Shown piece by piece: positions 8,203-17,074 of a DNA stretch of 64,000 bases; positions within the stretch are counted from its first letter, which is position 1, and each line of letters opens with the position of its first letter. Under the pieces are notes generated by a model. It was not told the origin of the DNA and did no database searches. It saw only the letters and a list, made by a program, of their open reading frames with translations. Source of the DNA: Anaerolineae bacterium (GTDB lineage Bacteria > Chloroflexota > Anaerolineae > Aggregatilineales > Ch27); contig JABLXG010000005.1 of NCBI GenBank assembly GCA_013178165.1, positions 179,320-243,319 of the forward strand, in the 5' to 3' direction. The translations under genes and the position numbers were made by a program.

Positions 8203-9495
8203 ATGGACGTTGCTGAGCTTGAAAAGAAAACCCTGACTGAACTACGCCGTCTGGCCCAGGAAGCCAATATCGCCGGCTACAGCCGCCTGAAAAAGTGGGA
8301 CCTGATCCTGCGGCTGTTGCGCGATAAGGCCGAAAAGAAGGGGTATGAGCTGCGCGGCGGCGTGCTGGAAATCATCGATGATGGGATTGGCTTCCTGCGC
8401 TCCAACAACTACCTGCCCGGCCCGGAAGACATCTATGTCTCCCAGACCCAGATCAAGCGCTTCGGGCTGCGCACGGGCGACTTCGTCATTGGCCAGGTCC
8501 GCCCGCCCAAGGATTCCGAAAAGTATTACGGGTTGTTGCGGGTAGAAGCCATCAGCGGCAAAAGCCCGGAACTGGCCAAGCGCCGCCCCAACTTTGAAAA
8601 CCTGACCGCCATTTTCCCCGATAAACGCTTTGACCTGGAAACTTCGCCGCGCATCCTGAGCACCCGGCTGCTGAACCTGATCGCGCCGATCGGCAAGGGG
8701 CAGCGCGGCCTGATCGTCAGCCCGCCCAAAGCGGGCAAGACCACCGTCCTGAAGGACATCGCCAACGCCATCAGCCAGAATTACCCGGAAGTCCACCTGA
8801 TGGTCGTCCTGATCGGCGAACGTCCGGAAGAAGTGACTGACATGGATCGCTCGGTGGAAGCGGAGGTGATTAGCTCCACCTTTGACGAGCCGGTTCAGCA
8901 CCATGTGCGGGTGGCGGAAATGGCCCTGGAACGGGCCAAGCGTCTGGTGGAAGGCGGCCAGGATGTGGTGATCATGCTGGACAGCATCACCCGCCTGGCC
9001 CGCGCCTACAACCTGGTTGTGCCGCCCAGTGGCCGCACGCTGACCGGCGGTATCGATCCGTCCGCCCTGTACCCGCCCAAGCGTTTCTTTGGCGCGGCGC
9101 GTAATGTGGAGGAGGGCGGCAGCCTGACCATCGTCGCCACCTGCCTGATCGACACCGGCTCCCGGATGGACGATGTCATTTACGAGGAATTCAAGGGCAC
9201 CGGCAATATGGAGCTGCACCTTAGCCGTGTGTTGCAGGAGCGCCGGATCTTCCCGGCCTTCAACATTGACCGCAGCAGCACTCGCCGCGAGGAATTGCTG
9301 CTCGGCCCGGATGTCCTGCAGCGCGTCTGGACGATGCGCCGGATGCTGGCTCACCTGATGGACGAACAGGGCAATAGCGAGAACGGTCTGGTGGTCGCCA
9401 CCGAGCAACTGCTCCAGCAGCTGCGCATGACCGACAGTAATGAGGAATTCCTGATGACGCTGGGCAAATCCAGCTATTCAGCAACGGGCCGCTAG
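8203..9495 (+). CDS. rho: transcription termination factor Rho
   Basis: Hexameric RNA-dependent ATPase that terminates transcription. 430 residues in this start. Order: Rho N-terminal helical domain ([18 protein letters not shown]), cold-shock-like RNA-binding domain ([19 protein letters not shown], residues about 45-120), then the RecA-like ATPase with Walker [10 protein letters not shown] (Lys179), Walker [16 protein letters not shown] (Asp260), the Q-loop region ([21 protein letters not shown]) and the R-loop/arginine-finger part. An in-frame GTG-type start 36 bases earlier exists, but GGAG sits 7 bases before this ATG and the protein N terminus then matches the family. Confidence 0.97.
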   Translation: MDVAELEKKTLTELRRLAQEANIAGYSRLKKWDLILRLLRDKAEKKGYELRGGVLEIIDDGIGFLRSNNYLPGPEDIYVSQTQIKRFGLRTGDFVIGQVRPPKDSEKYYGLLRVEAISGKSPELAKRRPNFENLTAIFPDKRFDLETSPRILSTRLLNLIAPIGKGQRGLIVSPPKAGKTTVLKDIANAISQNYPEVHLMVVLIGERPEEVTDMDRSVEAEVISSTFDEPVQHHVRVAEMALERAKRLVEGGQDVVIMLDSITRLARAYNLVVPPSGRTLTGGIDPSALYPPKRFFGAARNVEEGGSLTIVATCLIDTGSRMDDVIYEEFKGTGNMELHLSRVLQERRIFPAFNIDRSSTRREELLLGPDVLQRVWTMRRMLAHLMDEQGNSENGLVVATEQLLQQLRMTDSNEEFLMTLGKSSYSATGR

Positions 9496-9501
9496 CGAGG
9501 A

Positions 9502-9529
9502 CGAGCCACCTGCGCAGGTGGCTCGTTTT
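9502..9529 (+). terminator. rho-gene intrinsic terminator
   Basis: Six bases past the rho stop codon there is a perfect 24-bp palindrome (arm CGAGCCACCTGC) followed by TTTTATT, a textbook intrinsic terminator. Confidence 0.85.
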
Positions 9530-9634
9530 ATTGTTGCGCCGGGAGCTAACGGGACCGGACGGCCCCGGCGGCGCATGACCCAACAGCTTACTTTTAGATT
9601 TTTTGGCCCTGCCAGGTACGCTAAGCCACCTCCG

Positions 9635-10006
9635 TTATACTGACGACTGGGTCTCGTCAAACTTGCCGAGGGCGATCAGGTTACCCGCCGGGTCTCTGAA
9701 GTACGCCATGGAGCCGACGCCGGGCACATGAAGAGTCTCACCGACCACCTGGCCGCCTGCTGCCCGGATGGCCCGCAGGTCAGCCTCCAGGTCGGTGCTT
9801 TCGATGTAGAAGGTCGGCGGAGAAGCCTGCCCGTTGCTCGCCGGGCCGATGCCGATGCCGATCTCCTGGTTGCCGGTGTTCAGCGTGGTGTACTGCATAT
9901 CCGGGTAATCCTTCATTTCCCAGCCAAACAGGTCCGCGTAAAAGCGGGCGCTGGCCAGCCGGTCGCTCCCCGTCAACTCCAGGTGTACTACCCTTCTTCC
10001 GCTCAT
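9635..10006 (-). CDS. VOC/glyoxalase-fold protein
   Basis: A 123-residue protein of the vicinal oxygen chelate superfamily (glyoxalase/bleomycin-resistance fold), usually metal-dependent isomerases, dioxygenases or drug-binding proteins. Two beta-alpha-beta-beta-beta halves are visible: VVHLELTGSDRLASARFYADLFGWEM and the C-terminal GGQVVGETLHVPGVGSMAYFRDPAGNLIAL, with the usual His8-like and Glu metal-ligand regions. Substrate unknown. Translation start: GGAGGGGAG lies 8 bases before this ATG; an upstream in-frame start is less likely. The gene has its own near-consensus promoter overlapping an inverted repeat (see 10060-10088). Confidence 0.88.
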   Translation of the reverse strand: MSGRRVVHLELTGSDRLASARFYADLFGWEMKDYPDMQYTTLNTGNQEIGIGIGPASNGQASPPTFYIESTDLEADLRAIRAAGGQVVGETLHVPGVGSMAYFRDPAGNLIALGKFDETQSSV

Positions 10007-10059
10007 CAGCCAGTCTCCCCTCCAATGGCCACAAAAAGGTGAGTAAATCACTCATATTC

Positions 10060-10088
10060 AGAATAGAACAAAAGTTCTGTTCTGTCAA
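10060..10088 (-). promoter_or_regulatory. promoter with embedded inverted repeat upstream of the VOC gene
   Basis: Minus strand: TTGACA, 17 bases, TATTCT. The spacer holds the inverted repeat AGAAC-TTTT-GTTCT (plus-strand 10065-10079 region), and a second short one, GAGT-GATTT-ACTC (10041-10053), lies between the -10 and the RBS. A repressor bound to the first would cover both hexamers, so regulated expression is likely (inference). Confidence 0.6.
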
Positions 10089-10183
10089 GTACCAATTCCG
10101 GAGGCAATAAGCGGAAACAGGGGAGATAGAAGATCATGAGGCGGAGCGCTAACAGCGGTCCACGCGCAGCTCAAGAGCCTTCC

Positions 10184-10600
10184 CTACAGCAGGCCCAGGG
10201 CGCGGAAATCCTGCTCAAGCCGGGGGACAGTCGGGCGGGCCAGCACCTCTTCCAGCGCCACCCACTCGTACCGCTGGTTCTCCGCCTGGAGCGCGATCGC
10301 TTCCGGCGCATCGATGGCGCACAGCAGCGGCCAGACCCGCACGACGGACGGCCCAATATCAACCGGGAACGGTTCTCCGCTGCGCAGCACACGCCCGCTC
10401 ACACCCAGCTCTTCAGCGATCTCGCGGAGCGCCGCCGCCGCCGGGGTTTCGCCCACTTCAACAAAGCCGGTGATCACCCCCCAGCAACCGGGGAAGGTCG
10501 GGGCGGTGGGGCCGCGCTGGACAAGCAGCACGCGCCCGTCATCCCGCTGGATCACGGCGGCGGCCACATCGCGCACTGGTTTTTGTGGCGCTTCGCCCAT
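10184..10600 (-). CDS. Nudix hydrolase
   Basis: Mg-dependent hydrolase of nucleoside diphosphates linked to another group X. The Nudix box G-x5-E-x7-R-E-x2-E-E-x-G is complete (GFVEVGETPAAAALREIAEELG, about residues 45-67, the stretch split here as GFVEVGETP and AAAALREIAEELG). 138 residues, preceded by AGGAGG five bases before ATG. The family member cannot be identified further; housecleaning of damaged nucleotides or NADH pyrophosphatase-like activity are both possible. Confidence 0.9.
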   Translation of the reverse strand: MGEAPQKPVRDVAAAVIQRDDGRVLLVQRGPTAPTFPGCWGVITGFVEVGETPAAAALREIAEELGVSGRVLRSGEPFPVDIGPSVVRVWPLLCAIDAPEAIALQAENQRYEWVALEEVLARPTVPRLEQDFRALGLL

Positions 10601-10687
10601 CCCTGCCTCCTGATCCGGGTGGAAATCCCAAGTACGCGCCGGTTATCCCTTATTAACCCAAGGCTGGTTGGGGATATGTTGGCCGAA

Positions 10688-11449
10688 TCATGACCCGGCA
10701 GTGCCCTCTTCCTTAATGGAGATGGGCCGCCGGGCGGGGTGGCCCAGGTAAACGCCCTCGGCGTACACCTGCTGCGCCCCGCTGTCCACATAGCCGACCG
10801 CCTCCGCCAGCGCCAGCGACTCCTCGTTATCCGCCTCGACCAGGTACAGCGGCAACCGTCCCCGGCGCAGGATGTATTCCGTGCAGGCGGTCACCACGGC
10901 CTGCCCCCAGCCGCGCTTGCGCGCCCCCGGATCGGTGTGGACATACACTTCGGCGAACCCCGGCGATTGCCAGTTGATCCCGGCTACCGCCGCCAGGCCA
11001 CCGGATTGGATCTCAAAGCGCGGCAGGCCGCCCGGAGTCGGCTTTTCCACCACCATGACATTGATGGCGGGCCGGAAGCGCCTGCTTTCCAGGTAGTAGA
11101 TGCGCATCAGCCGCTGGGTTTGCAGGGCAAAGCTGCCGCCCAGGTAGGGGAGCTGGTGGCTGCCAGCAAAGAACAGATACGGGCGGCCCGGAGTCAGCAG
11201 TTCGGCCAGCAGGTCAGCGGCGGTTTCAGGGGTGCGGCAGTGCATGGTCACCAGCGGGCGGAACAGGTCATAGCCAGTCTGAAAGCGGCCAACGAAGCCA
11301 TCCGCCCGGCCCGAAGGGCGTAGCTTCACCCGCAGTTCGGAGCGCCGGGCGTCATGGTACAGCGCATAATAGGCGGTTGGTGCATCGATGATGCTGGAGT
11401 CGTCAAGCAGGTAGCGGCTGATGATCTGGCGTGCTTCGTGGATGAGCAT
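10688..11449 (-). CDS. GNAT-family N-acetyltransferase
   Basis: A 253-residue protein whose C-terminal half is a GNAT domain: VYVHTDPGARKRGWGQAVV is motif A with the acetyl-CoA pyrophosphate loop (R-K-R-G-W-G), followed by motif B (LYLVEADNEESLALAEAVGY). The N-terminal 130 residues are a divergent extension found in this subfamily of unknown substrate. Start uncertain: the ATG is chosen because it opens the hydrophobic/charged pattern MLIHEARQI; an in-frame TTG 33 bases upstream is possible and neither has a clear RBS. Confidence 0.85.
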   Translation of the reverse strand: MLIHEARQIISRYLLDDSSIIDAPTAYYALYHDARRSELRVKLRPSGRADGFVGRFQTGYDLFRPLVTMHCRTPETAADLLAELLTPGRPYLFFAGSHQLPYLGGSFALQTQRLMRIYYLESRRFRPAINVMVVEKPTPGGLPRFEIQSGGLAAVAGINWQSPGFAEVYVHTDPGARKRGWGQAVVTACTEYILRRGRLPLYLVEADNEESLALAEAVGYVDSGAQQVYAEGVYLGHPARRPISIKEEGTAGS

Positions 11450-11591
11450 AACGGTGTACTGACTGGTGGTCTGGCTCCACAACAGGCGCAGAGCGCGATT
11501 GCTGCCACGCCCCTGCGTTGCTTTGTCACGTGGTGATGGTTTCTGAATCGTCCCTGGGGATAGGCACGCCGCGGCACGCCAGCAGGCCGGA

Positions 11592-12068
11592 TCAGCCCGT
11601 CCCGCGCATCACCGGCAAGTATAACAGGTGTCCGGCGGCGAGGGTAGCGTTCAGCGCTGCGGCTACTGCCGCCAGATCGGGCACCTGAAGCAGATGCGCC
11701 GGGCAGGTGCAATCTGACGCGCCAAAACCCGCTGCAGGTAATTGTACGCCGGGCAGGGCGCGCAGCGCTGCCGCCCAGACGCATTCCAGCCGTTCCGGCG
11801 CGGCAACCGCCCAGACGCCCGCTACCGGCGCGGCGCAGGTCAGAGCGTCGATGTGCCAGTGGCGGGTTTTGTCCCGGCGCAGATGGCGGCTTACCCGCGC
11901 CCGCAGCCCGCCGGGGCCGTGCGCGCTGCCGGTATAGACGTACCAGCCCCTCCCCAGCGCCACCGTTCCCAGCCGTCCCGGGCGGATGGTTAGCGGCGCA
12001 TTGACGTGGATCAGCAGGGCATAGGTCCCCGGCACGGCGGGCAGCGCGGCAACTGGCGAATCGCTCAT
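11592..12068 (-). CDS. GIY-YIG nuclease-family protein with DUF123
   Basis: 158 residues. The first half matches the DUF123 form of the GIY-YIG fold: GTYALLIHV, then GRGWYVYTGSAHGPGGLRARVSRH and HWHIDALT. The central Tyr and Arg of the GIY-YIG catalytic set are present, but family members have not been assigned a firm biological role. Two cysteines in SDCTCPAHLL near the C terminus are typical of the family. GGAGG lies 7 bases before the ATG. It diverges from the secreted paralog operon across 317 bases. Confidence 0.88.
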   Translation of the reverse strand: MSDSPVAALPAVPGTYALLIHVNAPLTIRPGRLGTVALGRGWYVYTGSAHGPGGLRARVSRHLRRDKTRHWHIDALTCAAPVAGVWAVAAPERLECVWAAALRALPGVQLPAAGFGASDCTCPAHLLQVPDLAAVAAALNATLAAGHLLYLPVMRGTG

Positions 12069-12339
12069 AGCGCATCCTCCACAGGGTAAGTGTGCGCCCT
12101 GACGCCGGGCGGGTCAAGCGCTCGCCGGCTGACAGGCCAGGACGGCCAGCAGTCAGGTGGCCGGGAAACCAGGGGGCCAGGAGGTCGACAGTCTGCCAGC
12201 GCCAGGCACATGATACAGGGTCGAGCGTGTCGCGTTCCCCATCCTCCAGCGCCTCTCCACGGGTAGACGTTCTTCCTGGACTCCCGATCACCCGATCTTC
12301 CGGCCTCTTCTCCGCAACGCCGGCTGTGGAAAGTCGGCC

Positions 12340-12345
12340 TATAAT
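12340..12345 (+). promoter_or_regulatory. -10 element (TATAAT) of the secreted paralog operon
   Basis: A perfect TATAAT lies 41 bases before the first ATG of the three-gene operon, in the 12069-12385 gap. No good -35 is seen at 16-18 bases, so activator dependence is possible. Nothing else recognisable is in this gap. Confidence 0.45.
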
Positions 12346-12385
12346 AGAACTATCAAGACCGTTCAGAGAGGGGGGAGAAACCGCC

Positions 12386-13615
12386 ATGCGTCGCCGGCTG
12401 GTATTTGTTGTGCTGTTTGCCTTTTTGCTGGCTGCCGCCCGGCCCATCCTGGCCCAGGGCAGTGGTGAGACCTGTCCGGCGCTGGTCGACGCTGCGCTGG
12501 ACGCCCTGGATCAGGTGTGCAGCCGCCTGGGGCGGGATACCGCCTGTTACGGCCACCGCCAGGTGGAAGCCACTTTCCGGGAGCCGGGCCAGCTCCCGAC
12601 ATTCGCCAGTCCGGCGGACACCGTCCCGCTGGGGACACTGCGAGCCATCGCCACCTCCCCGCTGGATAGCGCCCGCGAGCAATGGGGCCTGGCCGTGTTG
12701 CACGCCCAGGCTGACGTGCCGGAGAGCCTGCCCGGCCAGGCGATCACTTTTCTACTGATGGGCGAGGCCGCACTGGAAAACGAGACTCCACCAGAGGCTG
12801 GCCCGCGCCCGATGCAGGCCTTTTACTTCAGCGCCAGTCTGAGCGAACCGCCCTGCCGCCAGGCCCCTAATGCCCTGATCATCCACAACTCCACCGGCAT
12901 CGAAGCCACCCTGACGATCAACGGCCTGGAGTTTTCGCTGGCTTCGACCGTCGTTTTTACCCTCAGCGCCGTGCCCGATCAGCCGGACGCGACCGCCCTG
13001 GTGGTGATGCTGGTGGAAGGGACTTTCACCGCCCACCATCCGGCCTTCACCATCCCGCTGACCCAGCCCGGCGACGCCCTGGCACTTGCTCTGAACGCGC
13101 AGGGACGGGTGGACGCCAGCTCGCAACCGGTCGATCCCGGCCCGAATCCGGCGCTGGCGGCCATCCTCGGCGGCGCGTGCGAAGACTGGATCGCCGCTCA
13201 TCTGTGGACGGCTGCGCCGCGCCGCGATGCCTGTACCCACCCGCCGGTCTTCCACCTGCCACCCGACTTTGCCAGCGCGACCGCCTATGAGATCGGTGGA
13301 TTCGGTTCCCGCTGCCGGGAGATGAACCGTATCCGACCCGGCGAATCGGTCGTCTTCCAGAAGGGCGTAGGGCGCTGGGAATCGCCGGAGGCCCTGCGGG
13401 CTGCGCTGGCCGGGCACTACGCCACGATCACCCTCGACGGCCAGCCGTTGCCGGTGTACTACGAAGGGCCGACCTGGCATGTTGGCGGCGGGCCGCCCGG
13501 CTACGGCGATCGCGCCCGCGCCAACTGGATCGCCACGGCAGGCCAGCACACCCTCACCTCCACCTGGTCGATCACCGGCGAGACCAATACCTGCACGTTC
13601 ACCGTCTCGCCCTGA
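12386..13615 (+). CDS. secreted protein of unknown function, tandem paralog 1
   Basis: 409 residues, with a clear Sec signal peptide (RRRLVFVVLFAFLLAAARPILAQG, cleavage after about residue 23). The mature N-terminal domain has the pattern CPALVDAALD ... C-x-x-L-G-R-D-T-A-C-Y-G, followed by a beta-rich region LPGQAITFLLMGEAALEN, PMQAFYF and APNALIIHN-x(6)-EATLTINGL that resembles a FecR/cupin-like sandwich. The C-terminal 110 residues form a second Cys-containing domain (GGFGSRCREMNRI ... NTCTFTVSP) shared with paralog 2. GGGGGAG is 8 bases before the ATG. No enzyme motif is visible. Function unknown; the family is likely a cell-surface sensor or binding protein (inference). Confidence 0.88.
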   Translation: MRRRLVFVVLFAFLLAAARPILAQGSGETCPALVDAALDALDQVCSRLGRDTACYGHRQVEATFREPGQLPTFASPADTVPLGTLRAIATSPLDSAREQWGLAVLHAQADVPESLPGQAITFLLMGEAALENETPPEAGPRPMQAFYFSASLSEPPCRQAPNALIIHNSTGIEATLTINGLEFSLASTVVFTLSAVPDQPDATALVVMLVEGTFTAHHPAFTIPLTQPGDALALALNAQGRVDASSQPVDPGPNPALAAILGGACEDWIAAHLWTAAPRRDACTHPPVFHLPPDFASATAYEIGGFGSRCREMNRIRPGESVVFQKGVGRWESPEALRAALAGHYATITLDGQPLPVYYEGPTWHVGGGPPGYGDRARANWIATAGQHTLTSTWSITGETNTCTFTVSP

Positions 13616-13688
13616 GGGGCAGCCGCCAGGTCGGTCTGCGCCCGCGGGGAATGATGTGACGCCATAGCGCTTATCAGGAGGAAGAGAG

Positions 13689-14996
13689 ATGAATTGTCGA
13701 ATCGCACTCTGTGCCGCGCTGGCGCTGGCTTTCCTCGTGGCCGGCGTGACAGTCACGGCCCAGGGCGCCGATCCTGTAGCTTGCCCGGCGCTGGCAGCGC
13801 AGGCGCTACAACTGGCCAGCGATTCCTGCGCCGGGCTGGGGCGGGACACCGCCTGCTACGGGCACTCGCTGGTGAACGCCACCTTTCGCGAGGGGCAGAC
13901 GGGGTTGGTCTTCGCGGCCCCGGCGGACCGGGTGGCCCTGGCCGACCTGCGCGCCCTGACTACCGCCCCGCTCGATCGACAGGCCCAGATCTGGGGGGTG
14001 GCCCTGCTGCATGTTCAGGCCGATCTGCCGGAGACCCTGCCCGGTCAGGCGGTGATGCTCCTGCTGATGGGTGACGCGACACTGGAAGACGCTGCAGCGC
14101 CGGGCGCTGCCCCTCTGCAGGCCCTTTACCTTAGAACCGGCCTGGGCGTGCCGGAATGCGCCGAAACCCCCAACGCTCTGGTGATCCAGAGTCCGGCGGG
14201 TACGCCGGTGACCATGACCATCAACGACCTGGCGGTGCAGCTCAGTTCAACCGCCATCTTCACCCTGGCCGAAGCGCCGACCGAAGATGGCGCGGCGGAG
14301 GTGATGGTGATCACTCTGCTGGAAGGCCACCTGAACACTGCCGTCGCCGCCGGTTCGGTTGCCCTGGAACAGCCGGATGCTGCCGAGCCGATCGCCCTGC
14401 CGGCCATCGCTGTCACGCTCAACGACCGGGGGCGGGTGGATGAGACCTCGACGCTGGTCGCTCCGCCGGTAGCGGCGGTGGCAGCGACGGTGACCAATGC
14501 CTGCCTCGATGCGAGCCTGGCCGGGATCGAGGCTCTGAGCGCCGCCGGCTGCGCCGCCCCCCTGGCACCCTATACTCCGCCGCTGCCGGAGGCCGCCGGA
14601 GAGGTCGCCATCACCGCCGAGGCGCCCGCCGAAGACACTGCCCCCACCGAGCGCCTCTTTGACGTGGGTACCTGCGAAGCCGGGCGGGACCGGGTGGAGG
14701 GCATCCACTCCGGCGATAGGGTCACCATCATGCAGGGTTGCCGCTGGCCAACCGAGGCTGAAGCGCTGGCGTCAGCCGCCGCCGCAAACGGGTACATCAT
14801 CATCGATGGCGTCTCCGCGCCTGTCCAGCACGGGTGGATCCGCTGGCTGGAGGCAGAACCGGCGTATGACATCCCGGCTGGGTGGGAAGTTTCCGTGAGA
14901 ACGGTGTGGACGGCCACTGCTGGCGGTCATACCGCCATCGGCAATATGCCGCCCTGTGGCCCACACGCCTGTGTCTTCACTGTGTCGGACGAATAG
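13689..14996 (+). CDS. secreted protein of unknown function, tandem paralog 2
   Basis: 435 residues with a signal peptide (MNCRIALCAALALAFLVAG, cleavage near TAQG). It has the same core as its neighbours: CPALAAQALQ, CAGLGRDTACYGHSLVNATF, LPETLPGQAVMLLLMGDATLED, LQALYLRTGLG-x(4)-CAETPNALVIQ. A Pro/Ala-rich spacer (about 300-325) leads to a C-terminal domain (FDVGTCEAGRDRVEGIHSGD ... CVFTVSDE) similar to that of paralog 1 with one additional Cys pair. AGGAGG precedes the ATG by 8 bases. 73 bases separate it from paralog 1, so cotranscription is likely. Function unknown. Confidence 0.88.
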   Translation: MNCRIALCAALALAFLVAGVTVTAQGADPVACPALAAQALQLASDSCAGLGRDTACYGHSLVNATFREGQTGLVFAAPADRVALADLRALTTAPLDRQAQIWGVALLHVQADLPETLPGQAVMLLLMGDATLEDAAAPGAAPLQALYLRTGLGVPECAETPNALVIQSPAGTPVTMTINDLAVQLSSTAIFTLAEAPTEDGAAEVMVITLLEGHLNTAVAAGSVALEQPDAAEPIALPAIAVTLNDRGRVDETSTLVAPPVAAVAATVTNACLDASLAGIEALSAAGCAAPLAPYTPPLPEAAGEVAITAEAPAEDTAPTERLFDVGTCEAGRDRVEGIHSGDRVTIMQGCRWPTEAEALASAAAANGYIIIDGVSAPVQHGWIRWLEAEPAYDIPAGWEVSVRTVWTATAGGHTAIGNMPPCGPHACVFTVSDE

Positions 14997-15044
14997 CCCC
15001 GGCAACCTGACTCGTCTGTGGCAGGGCCGGGGAGGAGAAAGCCC

Positions 15045-16667
15045 ATGAAAAGGGTCCTCGTGATCGCGATTCTGACTCTGGCGGCCCTGACCGGCCCGGC
15101 CAGCGGCCAGGGCACGGAAGTCTGCCCGGCGCTGGTGACCGACGCGCTGCAATCGCTGGACACAGTCTGCGCCGGGCTGGAACGGGACGCCGCCTGTTAC
15201 GGCTACAACCGTGTGGATGCCATCTTCTGGAGGCCGCAGGTCGAGGCGCGCTTCAGCCGGCCTTCCGACCGTGCCGCCCTGCTTGACCTGCAGACGATCG
15301 CTACCGCGCCGCTGGACCTGGCCAGCAATCAATGGGGGCTGGTCCTGCTTAATCTGCAGGCTGACGTGCCAGAGACCCTGCCCGGCCAGGCCGTGACCTT
15401 CCTGCTGATGGGCGATGTCACGCTGCAAAACGCCGTCCCGCCGGAGCAGGCCGCCGGGACTGTAGCGCCGGTCAGCGGCGTGACGACCACCGCCTCCAAC
15501 ATCCGCAGCCGCCCGACTACCGCCGCCAACATCCTGACCAGCGTCCCCACCGGGACACCGCTCACCATCACCGGCGTCAGCGAGGGACACGACTGGTACG
15601 AGTTGCTGCTGGAGAATGGCGGGCGCGGCTGGATCTTCGGGCAGCTGGTGCGCGTCAGCGATACCGCCGCTCTCAGCCGCCTGCCCGTAGGCAGCGGCCC
15701 GCGTTACGGCCCGATGCAGGCCTTCTACTTCACCACCGGCTTTGGCGGCCCGGTCTGCGCTGAAGCCCCCAATGCCCTGATCATCCAGAGCACGGAACTG
15801 GCCGAAGTGCGCCTGAACGTCAACGCGCTGGAAATCCGGCTCGGCTCGACGATCGCCCTGACGACTGCTCCGACCGGTAACGGCGCGGGCGGGGCGCTGG
15901 TGATCGCCCTGCTGGATGGCCGCCTGCAGACGCGCGTTGGCGGCTACCCGGTGACGCTGACCCGCCCCGGCCAGGCGATCGCTGTCTCGCTCAACGCGGC
16001 AGGGCTGGTTGACACAGGCTCGCGGCTGCTCCGCCTGCGCGATCCGGCTGTGGGGGAGCAGATCGCGGCAGCCGCCCGCTTTGCTGCCCGATCATCGCTG
16101 TTCGGCAGGCCGATCGTGCCGCCCGCCAGCCTGCCGACGCTGGCCTACTATATCCCGCCGCCCCCGCCAACGCCGGTCCCGGCCACGCCAACGCCGGTCG
16201 GGCCGACCATCAACTTCGTCGCTGACCGGACGACGATCAACCTGGGCGAGTGCCTCACCCTGAGCTGGGCGGTGGAGAACGTGCAGGAGGTTTACTACCA
16301 GGGCCAGGGCGTGACCGGGCAGGGTTCCCGCCAGGAATGCCCGCCTTACAACATGACCTACACGCTGACCGTCGTCTTGCGGAATGGCGAACGGGTTAGC
16401 CGCTCGATCCCGATCACCGTGCTGGGCGGCTACTTCATCTCCTTCACGGCAGATCGCACCAACATCAAGCTGGGCGAGTGCGTGACGCTGACCTGGGCAA
16501 CCGAGGGCGTGCGCGAGGTCTACTACCAGGACCGCGGCGTGGTCGGCAACGGGTCACAGCAGGAGTGTCCATCCGTCTACCCGCCGGCGGATGTGACATA
16601 TACGTTGCGCGTCGTCCTGCAGAACGGGGAAAGCACTACCCGGACGGTGACCATCCGGGTGAACTGA
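15045..16667 (+). CDS. secreted protein with SH3b and Ig-like repeats, tandem paralog 3
   Basis: 540 residues with a signal peptide (MKRVLVIAILTLAALTGPASG). The Cys-conserved core (CPALVTDALQ, CAGLERDAACYGYN) is the same as in paralogs 1 and 2, but between LLMGDVTLQNAV and GPMQAFYF a bacterial SH3-type-3 domain is inserted (ASNIRSRPTTAANILTSVP ... DWYELLLENGGRGWIFGQL, about residues 150-205). The paralog 1/2 C-terminal domain is replaced by a Pro/Thr linker (about 372-385) and two 75-residue repeats starting INFVADRTTINLGECLTLSW and ISFTADRTNIKLGECVTLTW. SH3b domains often bind cell-wall peptides, so wall attachment is a reasonable guess. GGAGGAG lies 7 bases before ATG; a GTG 27 bases upstream is less likely. 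Confidence 0.88.
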   Translation: MKRVLVIAILTLAALTGPASGQGTEVCPALVTDALQSLDTVCAGLERDAACYGYNRVDAIFWRPQVEARFSRPSDRAALLDLQTIATAPLDLASNQWGLVLLNLQADVPETLPGQAVTFLLMGDVTLQNAVPPEQAAGTVAPVSGVTTTASNIRSRPTTAANILTSVPTGTPLTITGVSEGHDWYELLLENGGRGWIFGQLVRVSDTAALSRLPVGSGPRYGPMQAFYFTTGFGGPVCAEAPNALIIQSTELAEVRLNVNALEIRLGSTIALTTAPTGNGAGGALVIALLDGRLQTRVGGYPVTLTRPGQAIAVSLNAAGLVDTGSRLLRLRDPAVGEQIAAAARFAARSSLFGRPIVPPASLPTLAYYIPPPPPTPVPATPTPVGPTINFVADRTTINLGECLTLSWAVENVQEVYYQGQGVTGQGSRQECPPYNMTYTLTVVLRNGERVSRSIPITVLGGYFISFTADRTNIKLGECVTLTWATEGVREVYYQDRGVVGNGSQQECPSVYPPADVTYTLRVVLQNGESTTRTVTIRVN

Positions 16668-16690
16668 AGCGCTACGGGGCTACGCCGTCC

Positions 16691-16990
16691 TCACTTCACC
16701 CGCCGCCAGAGGGCGGCGGCCCCGGTATGGCCGAAGATATCTACACTCGGCTCATCGCCGACATAGCGCACCAGATCGGGGAAGCGGGCCAGCGCCCGCG
16801 CCAGGCGAGCATGAGCGATCATGAAGGGATGATCGCTATCGGCGTACTGGGCCAGCGCCCGAATGTACAGCCCCTGATGCTGGTAGGCCAGGCGCAGGAT
16901 GAATTCGTGGGAGTTAAAGCGGGGCGGCATCTGGGCGATCAGGGCCGGGTATAGCTGCTCCAGCGCGGCGTAGGGGTCGCTCTCGCTCAT
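16691..16990 (-). CDS. conserved hypothetical protein, about 99 residues
   Basis: Not recognised as a named family. 99 residues from the ATG that has GGAGG six bases upstream; a longer in-frame extension to 17059 lacks a start signal. The sequence is helical and hydrophilic with a distinctive core RFNSHEFILRLAYQHQGLY and a C-terminal SVDIFGHTGAAALWRRVK. No signal peptide or membrane segment. It lies 84 bases downstream of the helicase gene on the same strand and converges with paralog 3, with a gap of 23 bases. A GC hairpin (16700-16719, arms CCGCCGCC) spans its end and may terminate either strand. Confidence 0.6.
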   Translation of the reverse strand: MSESDPYAALEQLYPALIAQMPPRFNSHEFILRLAYQHQGLYIRALAQYADSDHPFMIAHARLARALARFPDLVRYVGDEPSVDIFGHTGAAALWRRVK

Positions 16991-17074
16991 GGGGGGCCTC
17001 CGGCTTGCGTACGCGGCCAGTTTGCACCTCAGTATAAGCGCGGCGCTGGCCGGGGGCAACCATGCCCGATCTCC

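Noticed and set aside
12752..13849. 365-codon minus-strand open frame over paralog 1
   Set aside because: Shadow, spans two genes on the other strand and has no motif.
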